Part shown: positions 42,553 to 54,101 of the stretch, piece by piece
How the letters are laid out: the number at the start of each line of letters is the position of its first letter
How positions within the stretch are numbered: the stretch's first letter is position 1
Notes under the pieces: generated by a model
What the model was told of the DNA's origin: nothing
Seen by the model: only the letters and a program-made list of their open reading frames with translations
Databases searched by the model: none
DNA from: Streptomyces sp. NBC_01235
GTDB taxonomy: Bacteria > Actinomycetota > Actinomycetes > Streptomycetales > Streptomycetaceae
Direction of reading: 5' to 3'
Assembly: GCF_035989285.1 (NCBI RefSeq)
Contig: NZ_CP108513.1
Location: 7,130,001-7,194,000, forward strand
DNA length: 64,000 nt
Translations under genes and position numbers: made by a program

Positions 42553-43517
42553 TGGTAGAGCGTTCCGGTGTTCAGGACAGGCTGGGGCGCCCGGTCCCCG
42601 CACAGCACCACCATCAGGTTGGACACCATCGCCGCCTTCCGCTCCTCGTCCAGTTCCACGATGCCCTGCTCGGCGATCCGGCTGAGCGCCGCCTCGACCA
42701 TCCCCACGGCCCCGTCCACGATCTCCCGCCGCGCCGCGACCACGGCGCCCGCCTGCTGCCGCTGGAGCATCGCCGAGGCGATCTCGGGAGCGTACGCGAG
42801 GTGGGTGAAACGGGACTCGATGATCCGCACGCCGGCCGGCTCCACGCGCGCGTGCAGCTCTATGGCGAGCTTCTCGGTGATTTCCTCGGCGTTGCCGCGC
42901 AGCGAGAGCCCGTCCTCGTCGTGCGAGTCGTAGGGGTACTCGATGGCGATGTGCCGGACGGCCGCCTCTGTCTGGGTGGCGACGAACTCCAGGAAGTCGT
43001 CCACCTCGAAGCTGGCCTGCGCGGTGTCCTGCACGTTCCACACCACGACCGCGGCGAGCTCGATCGGGTTGCCGTAGGCGTCGTTGACCTTCAGGACGGC
43101 CGTCTCGTGATTGCGGACCCGGGTGGAGATCTTCTCGCGGGAGGTGAAGGGGTTCACCCAGCGCAGCCCGTCCTCCCGGATGGTGCCCCGGTAGCGGCCG
43201 AAGAGCTGCACCACGCGGGCCTCGCCCGGCGCCACCGTGTTCAGCCCGCACATCGCGAGGAACGCGGCGAGGGCGACCAGGATGCCGCCGGTGATCAGCG
43301 CGGCCTTGAGGCCGGTCGCGGTCACGGCGGTGGCCGCGGCGATCATCCCGCCGCCGGCCAGCAGCCCGACCAGCCCGAGCAGCAGCGCGAGCCCGCCGCC
43401 CACGCTCTGCGCGGCGAACTCCTGCACGCGCGGGGCGGGCATCTCGGGTGCGTCGACGGCTTCGGCGGCGGCTTCGCCGGTGGCCGAGGGGCCGGGGGCG
43501 GAGGTGGATGCGGTCAT
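42549..43517 (-). CDS. SPFH/band-7 (stomatin/flotillin-like) membrane protein
   Basis: 322 residues. Two hydrophobic segments (40-62 and 72-92) are followed by a band-7 domain: [35 protein letters not shown]...[45 protein letters not shown] and a helical [42 protein letters not shown]. These proteins form scaffolds in membrane microdomains. It is coupled to the ribbon-helix-helix gene. Confidence 0.9.
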   Translation of the reverse strand: MTASTSAPGPSATGEAAAEAVDAPEMPAPRVQEFAAQSVGGGLALLLGLVGLLAGGGMIAAATAVTATGLKAALITGGILVALAAFLAMCGLNTVAPGEARVVQLFGRYRGTIREDGLRWVNPFTSREKISTRVRNHETAVLKVNDAYGNPIELAAVVVWNVQDTAQASFEVDDFLEFVATQTEAAVRHIAIEYPYDSHDEDGLSLRGNAEEITEKLAIELHARVEPAGVRIIESRFTHLAYAPEIASAMLQRQQAGAVVAARREIVDGAVGMVEAALSRIAEQGIVELDEERKAAMVSNLMVVLCGDRAPQPVLNTGTLYQ

Positions 43518-43560
43518 GGCGGGTCCCCGTTCTCTTTCGTCTTCTTCTTCGTCGGCTCGT

Positions 43561-43603
43561 CAGCCGATTCAGTTATCGGCTGCCTATCTAAGTGATATCA
43601 CTT
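43561..43603. promoter_or_regulatory. Two inverted repeats upstream of the band-7 gene
   Basis: AAGTGATATCACTT (43590-43603) is a perfect 14-bp palindrome and a likely operator. CAGCCGAT-TCAGTT-ATCGGCTG (43561-43582) is a second inverted repeat, nearer the gene, that could form a hairpin in the 5' leader. Confidence 0.55.
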
Positions 43604-43816
43604 TAGCGGGTCGCGGCAACCCTGTGACCCTCTCGTACGTCGAATCGGTGGGGACGTTCTGCCGGTTCCGCCGGGCGGGGTGCTGATTCTCACGCCCTCC
43701 GAAGACCGGACCGGGAGCGCCTCGTCATAGAGAGCGGTGTTAGCTTTCTGAGCTGACCTGCCCCTGCCCACGGGCACTGGTGTGACTGCCGAGTAGGAAG
43801 CGGAGCGAGCGGACTC

Positions 43817-46279
43817 ATGGGACGAGCGGAAGAGAGACGAGCGCGACAGCGCGGTGGCCGCCGCGCGGCGCCCAGGAACCGCTCGACGGAGACGGAGTCG
43901 GTGGCACCCCCCTCAGCGGGGACCGCCACCGAGACCATCCCCGAGACCGGGTCCGCGACCGGGGGGCGCGCGGCGGCCCGCAGGGCGGCGGCTGCAGGCG
44001 CCAAGAAGGGCGGCAGGGGCGCCAAGGGCGAGGCGGGTGCCGGCAAGAAGGACAAGAAGGACAAGAGCTTCATACGCAGGCTCTTCACCTGGAAGAAGAT
44101 CCTCGGCACCTTCCTCGTCCTGACCGTCGCCGTCATCGGCGCGTTCGTCTGGCTGTACGTGAGCACGCCGATCCCCAAGGGCAACCCCGACGCCGACCTG
44201 CAGAGCAACGTCTACAAGTACGGCAACGGCGCGATCCTCGCCCGCGACGGTGACGTCAACCGGGAGAACGTCGAACTGGCCACGATCCCCGAGCCGGTCC
44301 AGCACACCTTCGTCGCCGCCGAGAACAAGACCTTCTACACCGACGCCGGCGTCGACCTCAGGGGCACCGCCCGCGGTGTCCTCAACACGCTCATGGGCAA
44401 GGGCGCGCAGGGCGGTTCGACGATCACCCAGCAGTACGTCAAGAACTACTACCTGACCCAGGAACAGACCGTCACGCGCAAGCTGAAGGAACTGGTCATC
44501 TCCCTGAAGCTGGACCGGGAGAAGGACAAGAACTACATCCTGGCCGGCTACATCAACACCAGCTACTACGGCCGCGGCGCCTACGGCATACAGGCCGCCG
44601 CCCAGGCCTACTACCGCGTCGACGCCGACAAGCTCACCGTCGAGCAGGGCGCCTACCTCGCCGCGCTGCTCCAGGCGCCCAGCCAGTACGACTGGGCCGC
44701 CGCCTCCGACACCGGCAAGCGCCTGGTCCAGGCCCGCTGGAACTACGTCCTCGACAACATGGTCGAGCAGGACTGGCTCGACAAGTCCAAGCGCGAGGCC
44801 ATGAAGTTCCCGATCCCCAAGGACCCCAAGGCCGCCCCCGGCAAGGAGGGCCAGGTCGGCTACCTGGTCGACGCGGCCAACGCCGAACTGGCCCGGCAGC
44901 TCGTCGCCCAGGGCGCCGCCGACGACCTCGAGTCGGCCACCGCCCTGGTCCGCAAGGGCGGCTGGAACATCGAGCTCAACATCGACAAGACCAAGCAGAA
45001 GGCGCTGGAGACGGCGGTCAAGGAACAGCTGACCAGCAAGCTGGACAAGAAGAAGCGCCCCGTCGACGGCGACGTCCAGGCCGGCGCGGTGTCGGTGAAC
45101 CCGAAGACCGGCGCGGTCGAGGCGATGTACGGCGGCACCAGCTACACCGACCACTTCCTCAACAACGCCACCCGCACCGACTACCAGCCCGCCTCCACCT
45201 TCAAGCCGGTGATCCTCGCCGCGGCCTTCGACGAGAACGCCGTGACGCAGAAGGACGACAAGATCACCGCCAACACGATCTACGACGGCACCAGCAAGCG
45301 CCCGGTCGTCGGCAGCGACATCGGCTTCGCCCCGGAGAACGAGGACGACCAGGACTACGGCCCCGTCACCGTCCAGACGGCGCTGAACAAGTCCATCAAC
45401 TCCGTCTTCGCGCAGATGGGCGTGGACGTCGGCATGGACAAGGTGCTGAAGGTCGCCGACCAGCTCGGCATGGACACCAAGGACCTCAAGGCGGTGCCGG
45501 CCCAGACCCTCGGCACCATGGGCGCGAGCCCCCTGCAGATGGCCGCCGTCTACGCCACCCTCGACAACCACGGCAAGAAGGTCACCCCGGCGCTCATCAA
45601 GTCGGCGGAGAACAGCCTCCACCCGACGTTCAAGCTCACCCCGGCCATCGGCGGGCAGGTCATCGACCGCGAGGCCGCCGACTCGGTCACCTCGGTGCTC
45701 ACCGGCGTGGTCGACGACGGTACGGCCAGGAAGTCCGTGCGGGACAACCCGATGCGCAAGGGGCAGAAGGTCGCGGGCAAGACGGGTACCTCCGACAACA
45801 ACAAGTCGGCCTGGTTCACGGGCTACACCCCCGACCTGGTCACCTCGGTCGGCCTGTTCGGCGAGTCCGCGAAGGCCCCGCACCCCCAGGTCCCGCTGAC
45901 CGGCGCGACGACGGGCCTGACCACGGTCGACGGCCGGATCAACGGCGGTGGCTTCCCGGCGCAGATATGGGCGGCGTACACCTTCGGCGTCTCCACCAAG
46001 GTCAGCAAGTTCGACCTGGAGACCGACCAGGGTGCGGCGGTCCAGACGGCCTCCCCGTCGCCGACCTCCTCTCCGTCGCCGAGTTCGTCCCCGTCCTCGT
46101 CTCCGTCGCCGAGTTCGTCCCCGTCCTCGTCGCCGAAGCCGAGTTCGTCCCCGTCCTCGTCGCCGAAGCCGAGTTCGTCCCCGCCCAGCTCGCCGACAGG
46201 CGGCACGACGACGCCCCCGTCCACGGAGACCCCGTCGACGGATCCCGCGAACCCCTTGAATCCGCAGAACGGCCAGTAG
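43817..46279 (+). CDS. Bifunctional penicillin-binding protein (class A, GT51 + transpeptidase)
   Basis: 820 residues. A basic cytoplasmic N-terminus of about 95 residues, one membrane helix (96-115), then a GT51 domain with catalytic Glu169 in AAENKTFYTDAGVD (the usual ED is EN here) and GGSTITQQYVKN. The transpeptidase has Ser460/Lys463 (PASTFK), SxN at 526-528 and KTG at 655-657. The last 90 residues are Ser/Pro-rich repeats typical of actinobacterial PBPs. It polymerises and cross-links peptidoglycan at the cell surface. Monocistronic, with terminators on the downstream side. Confidence 0.94.
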   Translation: MGRAEERRARQRGGRRAAPRNRSTETESVAPPSAGTATETIPETGSATGGRAAARRAAAAGAKKGGRGAKGEAGAGKKDKKDKSFIRRLFTWKKILGTFLVLTVAVIGAFVWLYVSTPIPKGNPDADLQSNVYKYGNGAILARDGDVNRENVELATIPEPVQHTFVAAENKTFYTDAGVDLRGTARGVLNTLMGKGAQGGSTITQQYVKNYYLTQEQTVTRKLKELVISLKLDREKDKNYILAGYINTSYYGRGAYGIQAAAQAYYRVDADKLTVEQGAYLAALLQAPSQYDWAAASDTGKRLVQARWNYVLDNMVEQDWLDKSKREAMKFPIPKDPKAAPGKEGQVGYLVDAANAELARQLVAQGAADDLESATALVRKGGWNIELNIDKTKQKALETAVKEQLTSKLDKKKRPVDGDVQAGAVSVNPKTGAVEAMYGGTSYTDHFLNNATRTDYQPASTFKPVILAAAFDENAVTQKDDKITANTIYDGTSKRPVVGSDIGFAPENEDDQDYGPVTVQTALNKSINSVFAQMGVDVGMDKVLKVADQLGMDTKDLKAVPAQTLGTMGASPLQMAAVYATLDNHGKKVTPALIKSAENSLHPTFKLTPAIGGQVIDREAADSVTSVLTGVVDDGTARKSVRDNPMRKGQKVAGKTGTSDNNKSAWFTGYTPDLVTSVGLFGESAKAPHPQVPLTGATTGLTTVDGRINGGGFPAQIWAAYTFGVSTKVSKFDLETDQGAAVQTASPSPTSSPSPSSSPSSSPSPSSSPSSSPKPSSSPSSSPKPSSSPPSSPTGGTTTPPSTETPSTDPANPLNPQNGQ

Positions 46280-46297
46280 CGCCACGACATGACGGAA

Positions 46298-46330
46298 GAG
46301 GGCGCCCGGTGATGATCACCGGGCGCCCTC
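46298..46330. terminator. Bidirectional terminator between PBP and phosphatase genes
   Basis: Perfect 16-bp arms GAGGGCGCCCGGTGAT (46298-46313) and ATCACCGGGCGCCCTC (46315-46330) between convergent genes. Confidence 0.85.
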
Positions 46331-46412
46331 TCCGACCTCGGGGGCGCGGGGCCGTACCCATGTGCGGCCCCGCCGCGTGGGCGCGACCAGCCACAACCGG
46401 GCCGCAGTCGAA

Positions 46413-48575
46413 CTACGACCGGTTCAACTCGAACCACACAACCTTGCCGGTACTCAACCGCGTAGCGCCCCACCTACGGGCAAGCCGATTTACCAGATAC
46501 AGCCCACGCCCGCCTTCATCGGTCGCCCGAGCCTGCCGAAGCCTGGGCAACTGGGGGACGTCGTCCCCGACCTCGCACCGCAGCACGTCGGTGCGTAGCA
46601 GCCGCAGCGTGACCGGCCGTGTCGCATACCGCACCGCGTTGGTGACGACCTCACTCACCAGCAGCTCGACCGAGTCGGTCATGTCCTCCAGACCCCAGCG
46701 GGACAGCGCCCGCCGGGCCAGCCGGCGGGCCCGGCCGGGAGCCGCGTCCTCCGGTTCCAGGAACCAGTACGCCACGTCGCTCGGCGCGATCCCGTCGAAC
46801 CGGGCGGCGAGCAGCGCGATGTCGTCGTCCCGGTCGCCGGGACCGAGCATGTCGAGCACCTCGTCGCACAGGGCCTCGAGGGGCGGCGGATGATCGGGCC
46901 CGGTCAGCTGGGCGGTCGCGGCGAGCTTCTCGCGCAGCTGCTCTATGCCCGTCGCCACGTCCCGCAGCCGGGACTCGACCAGCCCGTCGGTGTACAGCAG
47001 CAGCGTCGCCCCCGCCGGGGCGTCGAGCTCGACCGCCTCGAAGTCCACCCCGCCGACCCCGATCGGCGCGCCCGGCGGCACCCGCAGCACCTCGGCCCGG
47101 CCGCCCAGATGCAGCAGGACGGGCGGCGGGTGGCCCGCGTTGGCGATCGTGATGCGATGCGACACCGGGTCGTAGACGGCGTACAGGCAGGTCGCCATGC
47201 GGTCGGTGCCCAGCCGCTGGGCCTGCTCGTCGAGGTGGTGCAGGACCTCCTGCGGGGGCAGGTCGAGCCCGGCCAGCGTCTGGGCCGTCGTCCGCAGCTG
47301 ACCCATGATGGCCGCCGACGTCATGGAGTGGCCCATGACGTCGCCCACCACCAGCGCCACCCGGCTGCCGGGCAGCGGGATGGCGTCGTACCAGTCGCCG
47401 CCGACCCGCGCCGTCTCCGCCGCGGGCAGGTACCGGGACGCCAGCCGGACGCCCGTGCAGCGCGGCAGGGTCTCCGGCAGCATCGTGCGCTGCAACTCGT
47501 CGGCGATGTACGCCTCACGGTCGTACAGCACCGCCTTGTCGATGCCGAGCGCGCTGTGCGTGGCGAGCTGGGCGGCCACCAGCAGGTCGTCGTTCTCGAA
47601 CGGGATACGTTCCGGACGGCGCAGGAAGACCGCGGCGCCGATCACCCGGCGCCGGCCGCGCAACGGGGCCAGGATCGCCCGCTGGCCGCCCGGGACGACC
47701 AATGTGCTGTCCTCGCCCAGGAGTTCGGGCAGCGCGGCGCGCGCGGCCGGATTGTCGGCGAACACCGGACGCACCCCGCGCAGCACCTCCGCCAGCGCCC
47801 CGCCGGGCCGCACCTCGCACAGCTCCACGACCGCCGCCGACAGCTCGGCGGTCAGCTCCGCCGGCTCCGGCGGCGGCAGCGCCAGCGCCGCGAAGCCCGT
47901 CTCGGTGTCCCGCTCCTCGGGGATGCGGTCGGTGCGGCGCAGCCGCAGCATGATGCGGTCCGCCGCGGGCCGCTCGTCGCCGACGGGCAGCGGGTCGCGC
48001 AGATAGACGAGGATCGCGTCGGAGAAGGTCGGCACGGTGGCCCGGCACAGCCCCATCACGATCTCGTCGAGGTCCAGTCCGCGGGCGATCCGCCGGGTCG
48101 CGGCGCCCACGAAGCGCAGCCGGTCCCCGTCCCGCCGCATCGGCGTGGGCCGACCGGGCGCCACCGTCCCTCCTCCGCGCCGGTCCTGCCCGCCGGAAGC
48201 CCGCTCGGTGAGCGCGTCCGCGCCCGGCTGGGCCGGGATGGACTCGGGCACGGGGCGCGGCCGGTGGGTGTCGGGCTCGGCGGACCCCGAAGGCTGGGAG
48301 TGCTCGGTGTCGGCGGACCCCGAAGGCTGGGAGTGCTCGGTGTCGGCGGAGGAACCGGTCTCCGCCCCGGTTGCGTCCTTGCCCGCGGATCCCTGGCCGT
48401 TCTGGCCGCCCATGTTGCCCTTTCCACCCTTGCCGCACGGCGTCGTCGTACCCGAGGCGTCCGGTGGTAAGGCGGGCGGGGCCTGTGCGGGCTCCGGGGT
48501 ATGCAGCAGTGCCCCACGAGGGTCCGTGGGGTCGACGCCCTGGGGGCGTTCGTAGGAGATGGGCTGCTCCGTCAC
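46413..48575 (-). CDS. SpoIIE-family phosphatase with GAF-like and HATPase domains
   Basis: 720 residues. A disordered N-terminus carries two copies of ADTEHSQPSGS (75-97). A sensor region (about 150-350) contains LRFVGAATRRIARGLDLDEIVMGLCRATVPTFSDAILVYLRD and a GAF-like half. The PP2C/SpoIIE phosphatase follows (GGDWYDAIPL, VVGDVMGHSM, LLLYTDGLVESR, DDDIALLAARF) and then a C-terminal HATPase (SVELLVSEVVTNAVRY, RGLYLVNRLARRWG). Such proteins both dephosphorylate STAS-domain antagonists and bind sigma factors, tuning partner switching. The multi-domain build is common in Streptomyces. Confidence 0.92.
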   Translation of the reverse strand: MTEQPISYERPQGVDPTDPRGALLHTPEPAQAPPALPPDASGTTTPCGKGGKGNMGGQNGQGSAGKDATGAETGSSADTEHSQPSGSADTEHSQPSGSAEPDTHRPRPVPESIPAQPGADALTERASGGQDRRGGGTVAPGRPTPMRRDGDRLRFVGAATRRIARGLDLDEIVMGLCRATVPTFSDAILVYLRDPLPVGDERPAADRIMLRLRRTDRIPEERDTETGFAALALPPPEPAELTAELSAAVVELCEVRPGGALAEVLRGVRPVFADNPAARAALPELLGEDSTLVVPGGQRAILAPLRGRRRVIGAAVFLRRPERIPFENDDLLVAAQLATHSALGIDKAVLYDREAYIADELQRTMLPETLPRCTGVRLASRYLPAAETARVGGDWYDAIPLPGSRVALVVGDVMGHSMTSAAIMGQLRTTAQTLAGLDLPPQEVLHHLDEQAQRLGTDRMATCLYAVYDPVSHRITIANAGHPPPVLLHLGGRAEVLRVPPGAPIGVGGVDFEAVELDAPAGATLLLYTDGLVESRLRDVATGIEQLREKLAATAQLTGPDHPPPLEALCDEVLDMLGPGDRDDDIALLAARFDGIAPSDVAYWFLEPEDAAPGRARRLARRALSRWGLEDMTDSVELLVSEVVTNAVRYATRPVTLRLLRTDVLRCEVGDDVPQLPRLRQARATDEGGRGLYLVNRLARRWGATRLSTGKVVWFELNRS

Positions 48576-48891
48576 GCGTGTCGAATCCGTCCGTCCGGGG
48601 CTGCGCGCCGCGCGCGCAGTTGGTCCCGCAGGAAACCCGATACCCGGAATACGTGTCCCCGGAACGGAATTCCCGCGTGGTCAGAGGTTGTTCCTGTGCC
48701 ACCGGTGGACCGCGCGCGACCCTGGGGGCCGACGACGAACCTCCCGCCGGTGTTGCCCTCGTGCCCCTCGCTCACGTCCTGCCGCCCCTCGGTGACGTTC
48801 GGTCAGACCCGGCATCTGCTCCGGGAGTTACTGCCAGCGTGCCTTGCGGAGGACGATCCTACGTTTGTTGCCCGGGGGCGCATCAAGGGTC
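48576..48891. other. Intergenic region between phosphatase and DUF402 genes
   Basis: 316 nt without a supported gene. It should hold the promoter of the phosphatase gene; no consensus boxes stand out. Confidence 0.4.
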
Positions 48892-49584
48892 TCATGTGGA
48901 CATGTGCGCGGGAGTACGGTCCCAGTCCTCCGGCAGCAACGGTACGGCCCAGGACGGATCCGGGCGCCAGGTCTGCCAACCCTCGTCGAACGGCGACCCC
49001 CAGGCGCCGATCACCTCCACCGCACGGCGGCCCGCCTCCCGCACCTGTTCGGCGACCGTGGCGTCCATCAGTCCGTCCTGCTGCGCCTGCGCGAACTCGT
49101 CCTCGTCGCGCCAGCCCCAACTGCGATCCGGGTAGACACAGATGTCCAGGAAGTGGTCCTCCGAGTCCACCCCGCCGGCCCAACGGACCAGCGGCAGCTC
49201 AAGATTGACGTACCAGTTCTTGAACTGCCAGCCCGGCTCCCAGAACAGCCACACCGACCAGGGCTCGCCAGGCCGGGCCAGCTTCAGCACACCGGTGCCG
49301 AACCAGCGGTCGCGCTGCACGGTCCGCGGCTTGGTGTACCGGGTGTGCAGCGGCTCCTGGTGCAGCGGGGTGCCGTCCGCCAGCACGGGCCGCACGCACT
49401 CCGTGCCCGGCGCCATCCACACGGCGAGCACGTCCTCGTCGTCCCGCACGACGGTGACCGGACGGGCGATGTGGAAGCGCGCTCCGCCGTTCTCCCGGTA
49501 GCGCCACAGGATCCGGTCCCCGGACTCCCAGAAGGCCGCCGCACCGCCCGTTCCCACGCGTCTCACCGCTCCGCCGTCTGCCAT
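48892..49584 (-). CDS. DUF402 family protein
   Basis: 230 residues. Contains WESGDRILWRYRENGGARFHIARPVTVVRDDEDVLAVWMAPGT and the DUF402 core FWEPGWQFKNWYVNLELPLVRWAGGVDSEDHFLDICVYPDRSW with conserved Asp residues, ending in a helical EDEFAQAQQDGLMDATVAEQV segment. DUF402/FomD-like proteins can hydrolyse nucleoside-linked phosphates using Mn; no partner genes here support that role. Confidence 0.88.
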   Translation of the reverse strand: MADGGAVRRVGTGGAAAFWESGDRILWRYRENGGARFHIARPVTVVRDDEDVLAVWMAPGTECVRPVLADGTPLHQEPLHTRYTKPRTVQRDRWFGTGVLKLARPGEPWSVWLFWEPGWQFKNWYVNLELPLVRWAGGVDSEDHFLDICVYPDRSWGWRDEDEFAQAQQDGLMDATVAEQVREAGRRAVEVIGAWGSPFDEGWQTWRPDPSWAVPLLPEDWDRTPAHMST

Positions 49585-49657
49585 GCACAGATATTAGGTG
49601 CCATGGCCATACGACGCTGCGGCGCGCGTCACGGTTCTCGCGCCGGGGCACGAAAGG

Positions 49658-51043
49658 TTACGGGTGCGTCATCCGCAGGACATCCAGGGCCTCGTCGAGC
49701 TGCTGGAGCGTCAGATCACCGCGCTCCACATACCCTCCTTCGAGGACGGTCTGCCGGATCGTCTTCCGCTCCGCGAGGGCCTTCTTGGCGACCTTCGCGG
49801 CCTCCTCGTACCCGATGTACCTGTTCAGCGGCGTGACCACGGACGGCGAGGACTCGGCGTACTCGCGGGCGCGTTCGCGGTGCGCGACGATCCCGTCGAC
49901 CGTCCGGTCCGCCAGCAGCCGTGAGACGTTGGCGAGCAGCCGGACCGACTCCAGGACGTTCTTGGCGATCACCGGCAGCATGACGTTGAGCTCGAAGTTG
50001 CCGGCCGCGCCGGCGGTGGCGACCGTGGCGTCATTGCCGACGACCTGCGCGGCGACCATGAGCACCGCCTCCGGGATCACCGGGTTGACCTTGCCGGGCA
50101 TGATCGAGGAGCCGGGCTGGAGGTCCGGCAGACTGATCTCGGCCAGTCCGGTGCGCGGCCCCGAGGCCATCCACCGCAGATCGTTGGCGATCTTCGTCAG
50201 CCCGACCGCGATGGTACGCAGCTGCCCGCTGGTCTCGACGATCCCGTCCCGCGCGCCCTGCGCCTCGAAGTGGTCGCGCGCCTCGGTCAGCGGCAGTCCG
50301 GTGACCCGGGCGACCTCCTCGATGACGGCGGCGGCGAATCCGGGCGGCGTGTTGATCCCGGTGCCGACGGCGGTGCCGCCCAGCGGCAGCTCGGCGAGCC
50401 GGGGGAGGGAGGCGTGCAGCCGCTCGACGCCGTACCGCACCTGGGCGGCGTACCCGCCGAACTCCTGGCCCAGGGTGACGGGCGTGGCGTCCATCAGATG
50501 CGTCCGCCCCGACTTCACCACGTCGGCGAACTCCTCCGACTTGCGCTCCAGGGAAGCCGCCAGATGTTCCAGGGCCGGGATCAGGTCCCGGGTGACGGCG
50601 GCGGTGGCCGCGATGTGGATCGACGACGGGAAGACGTCGTTGGAGGACTGCGACGCGTTGACGTGGTCGTTGGGGTGCACCTCCCGCCCCAGCCGCTCAC
50701 CGGCCAGCGTGGCGATGACCTCGTTGGTGTTCATGTTGGACGAGGTTCCCGAGCCGGTCTGGAACACGTCGACCGGGAAGTGCTCGTCCCACCTGCCCTC
50801 GGCCGCCTCCCCGGCCGCCTCCTGAATCGCCTCGGCGATCTCCTTGTCGAGCACTCCGAGTTCGGCGTTCACCTTGGCGGCGGCACCCTTGATCCGGGCC
50901 AGCGCCTCGATGTGCGCGCGCTCGATGCGTTGCCCGGAGACGGGGAAGTTCTCGACGGCGCGCTGCGTCTGGGCCCGCCACTTGGCGTGCGCGGGGACGC
51001 GGACCTCGCCCATGGAGTCGTGCTCGATGCGGTAGTCGCTCAT
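49658..51043 (-). CDS. fumC: Class II fumarate hydratase
   Basis: 461 residues, start ATG 51043. The superfamily signature [11 protein letters not shown] is present, along with [32 protein letters not shown] and the [21 protein letters not shown] active-site region. It interconverts fumarate and malate in the TCA cycle without an Fe-S cluster. A second, class I fumarase lies 1.2 kb away; the two isoenzymes probably work under different iron or oxygen conditions. Confidence 0.95.
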   Translation of the reverse strand: MSDYRIEHDSMGEVRVPAHAKWRAQTQRAVENFPVSGQRIERAHIEALARIKGAAAKVNAELGVLDKEIAEAIQEAAGEAAEGRWDEHFPVDVFQTGSGTSSNMNTNEVIATLAGERLGREVHPNDHVNASQSSNDVFPSSIHIAATAAVTRDLIPALEHLAASLERKSEEFADVVKSGRTHLMDATPVTLGQEFGGYAAQVRYGVERLHASLPRLAELPLGGTAVGTGINTPPGFAAAVIEEVARVTGLPLTEARDHFEAQGARDGIVETSGQLRTIAVGLTKIANDLRWMASGPRTGLAEISLPDLQPGSSIMPGKVNPVIPEAVLMVAAQVVGNDATVATAGAAGNFELNVMLPVIAKNVLESVRLLANVSRLLADRTVDGIVAHRERAREYAESSPSVVTPLNRYIGYEEAAKVAKKALAERKTIRQTVLEGGYVERGDLTLQQLDEALDVLRMTHP

Positions 51044-51186
51044 GCCCGGTACAGCGATCGGGACGGCACGGTTGTTCCGCACCTCACCCGAACGTGTGGC
51101 GGCGATGTGACCCAGGTCTCAGCGCGGCCGTGCAGCAGTCGAGGGCGTGTTCACGTCGAGGACGGGTGACAGGAAGGGAGGAGCGT

Positions 51187-51708
51187 GTGGAGACGGACTT
51201 CCATGAGTTCGTGGCCGCTCGATCGGCCGCGTTATTCAGGGGCGCACTCGTCCTCACGGGAGACCGTGAGGCGGCGGAGGACCTGGTCCAGGAGACCCTG
51301 GAGAAGGCCTGCCGCAAGTGGCGCACCATCGCCGCGAAGGACGCTCCGGACGCCTACGTCCGGCGGATCATGGTGAACCTGGCCAACGACCGCTGGCGGA
51401 GATTCCGCCGACTGACCACGACTCACCACCCCGAAGGCGGCGACACCGTCGCCCCAAGGGACGAGTACGGGCAGGTCGACAGCAGGGACCAGTTGGTGCG
51501 CGCGTTGCAGCAACTGCCCATGCGGATGCGGACCGTGGTGGTGCTGCGATACTTCGACGACCTCTCGGACGGCGAGATAGCGGCCGACCTCGGCATCACG
51601 CCGAGTACGGTCCGCTCCCAGCTGGCCCGGGGCATCGAGAAGCTCAGAAGTCAGTTCCCCGCGCTCTCCGGCCCTTCACCGCGGCGGCACACGGAAGGAA
51701 TCCGATGA
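51187..51708 (+). CDS. SigE-family RNA polymerase sigma factor (ECF type, second copy)
   Basis: 173 residues from GTG 51187 after GGAAGGGAGGAG. Region 2: FVAARSAALFRGALVLTGDREAAEDLVQETLEKACRKWRTI; region 4: LPMRMRTVVVLRYFDDLSDGEIAADLGITPSTVRSQLARGIEKLRSQF. Same short family as the factor at 4.5 kb. It overlaps (ATGA) the next gene, which encodes a membrane protein likely to control it. The pair is embedded between the two fumarase genes. Confidence 0.92.
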   Translation: METDFHEFVAARSAALFRGALVLTGDREAAEDLVQETLEKACRKWRTIAAKDAPDAYVRRIMVNLANDRWRRFRRLTTTHHPEGGDTVAPRDEYGQVDSRDQLVRALQQLPMRMRTVVVLRYFDDLSDGEIAADLGITPSTVRSQLARGIEKLRSQFPALSGPSPRRHTEGIR

Positions 51709-52214
51709 CCTCGTACGGCGATGCACGGCCTTCCGGCCGCACACCTTTCGAAGAGGAACTGACCACCGCCATGAACCGATTCGCGAACTCCGCCGAGACC
51801 CCCGACTTCGACGCGCCGCAGATCCTGCGCCGCACCCGTCGCCGTCGGACCATCGGCATCGCCGCCGTCGCCGCCGCCCTCATCGCGGCGGGCGGCGGGA
51901 CGGCCCTGGCCACCTCGGTCGCGAGCAACAGCGGCAGCTCGACCCCGGCGGCGACCGGCACGGTCGTCAAGAACGACGACGCCACCACCCTGCTCTACGT
52001 CTTCGGCGACGGTACGACCACGCGGCTCCCCCTCGCGGGCCTCAGCCTGGACATGGCCAAGCCGGTGCTCGAGAAGACGCAGACGAAACTCGGCACCGTC
52101 ACCAAGAAGGCCGTCAAGGGCTGCAAGCCGACCTCGGTGCTCGAGGTGACCCCGCACGCCCCGAAGACCATCAAGCCGGGCGACACGGTCGACTTCACCA
52201 TCTGCGTCGGCTGA
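51705..52214 (+). CDS. Membrane partner of the SigE-family factor, PASTA-like ectodomain
   Basis: 169 residues, ATG 51705 overlapping the sigma stop. A cytoplasmic N-terminus (1-47), a basic LRRTRRRRT stop-transfer, one helix (49-69) and an outer domain. Residues 105-169 look like a PASTA-type fold (LAGLSLDMAKPVLEKTQTKLGTVTKK...VLEVTPHAPKTIKPGDTVDFTICVG), a domain known to bind peptidoglycan or beta-lactams. A role as envelope sensor/anti-sigma is inferred from the operon. Confidence 0.7.
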   Translation: MTSYGDARPSGRTPFEEELTTAMNRFANSAETPDFDAPQILRRTRRRRTIGIAAVAAALIAAGGGTALATSVASNSGSSTPAATGTVVKNDDATTLLYVFGDGTTTRLPLAGLSLDMAKPVLEKTQTKLGTVTKKAVKGCKPTSVLEVTPHAPKTIKPGDTVDFTICVG

Positions 52215-52234
52215 CCGGGCCCTGACCTGACGAC

Positions 52235-52269
52235 GACGCCCGCCCCTGCGTCAATCAGGGGCGGGCGTC
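52235..52269. terminator. Bidirectional terminator between sigma operon and class I fumarase
   Basis: GACGCCCGCCCCTG (52235-52248) and CAGGGGCGGGCGTC (52256-52269) form a perfect 14-bp stem with a 7-nt loop. Confidence 0.88.
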
Positions 52270-52288
52270 CGTCACAGGATCACACGCA

Positions 52289-53956
<1,668 letters not shown>

Positions 53957-54089
53957 CTCGCCCATTCCTCACTCGACAGACGGCGGCCCGCCGACGCCGG
54001 CGGGCGTCCACCAGCGTAGAACCTGCGGCTGACAGCGAGCTTGTGAGGTAAGGCTCAGTTCGGGGGTATCGCGATCTATCGTGTGTGGG

Positions 54090-54095
54090 TACCCT
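54090..54095 (+). promoter_or_regulatory. -10 element for a leaderless DUF1707 mRNA
   Basis: TACCCT ends 6 nt before GTG 54102. No ribosome-binding site is present. Confidence 0.45.
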
Positions 54096-54101
54096 GCTGT
54101 C

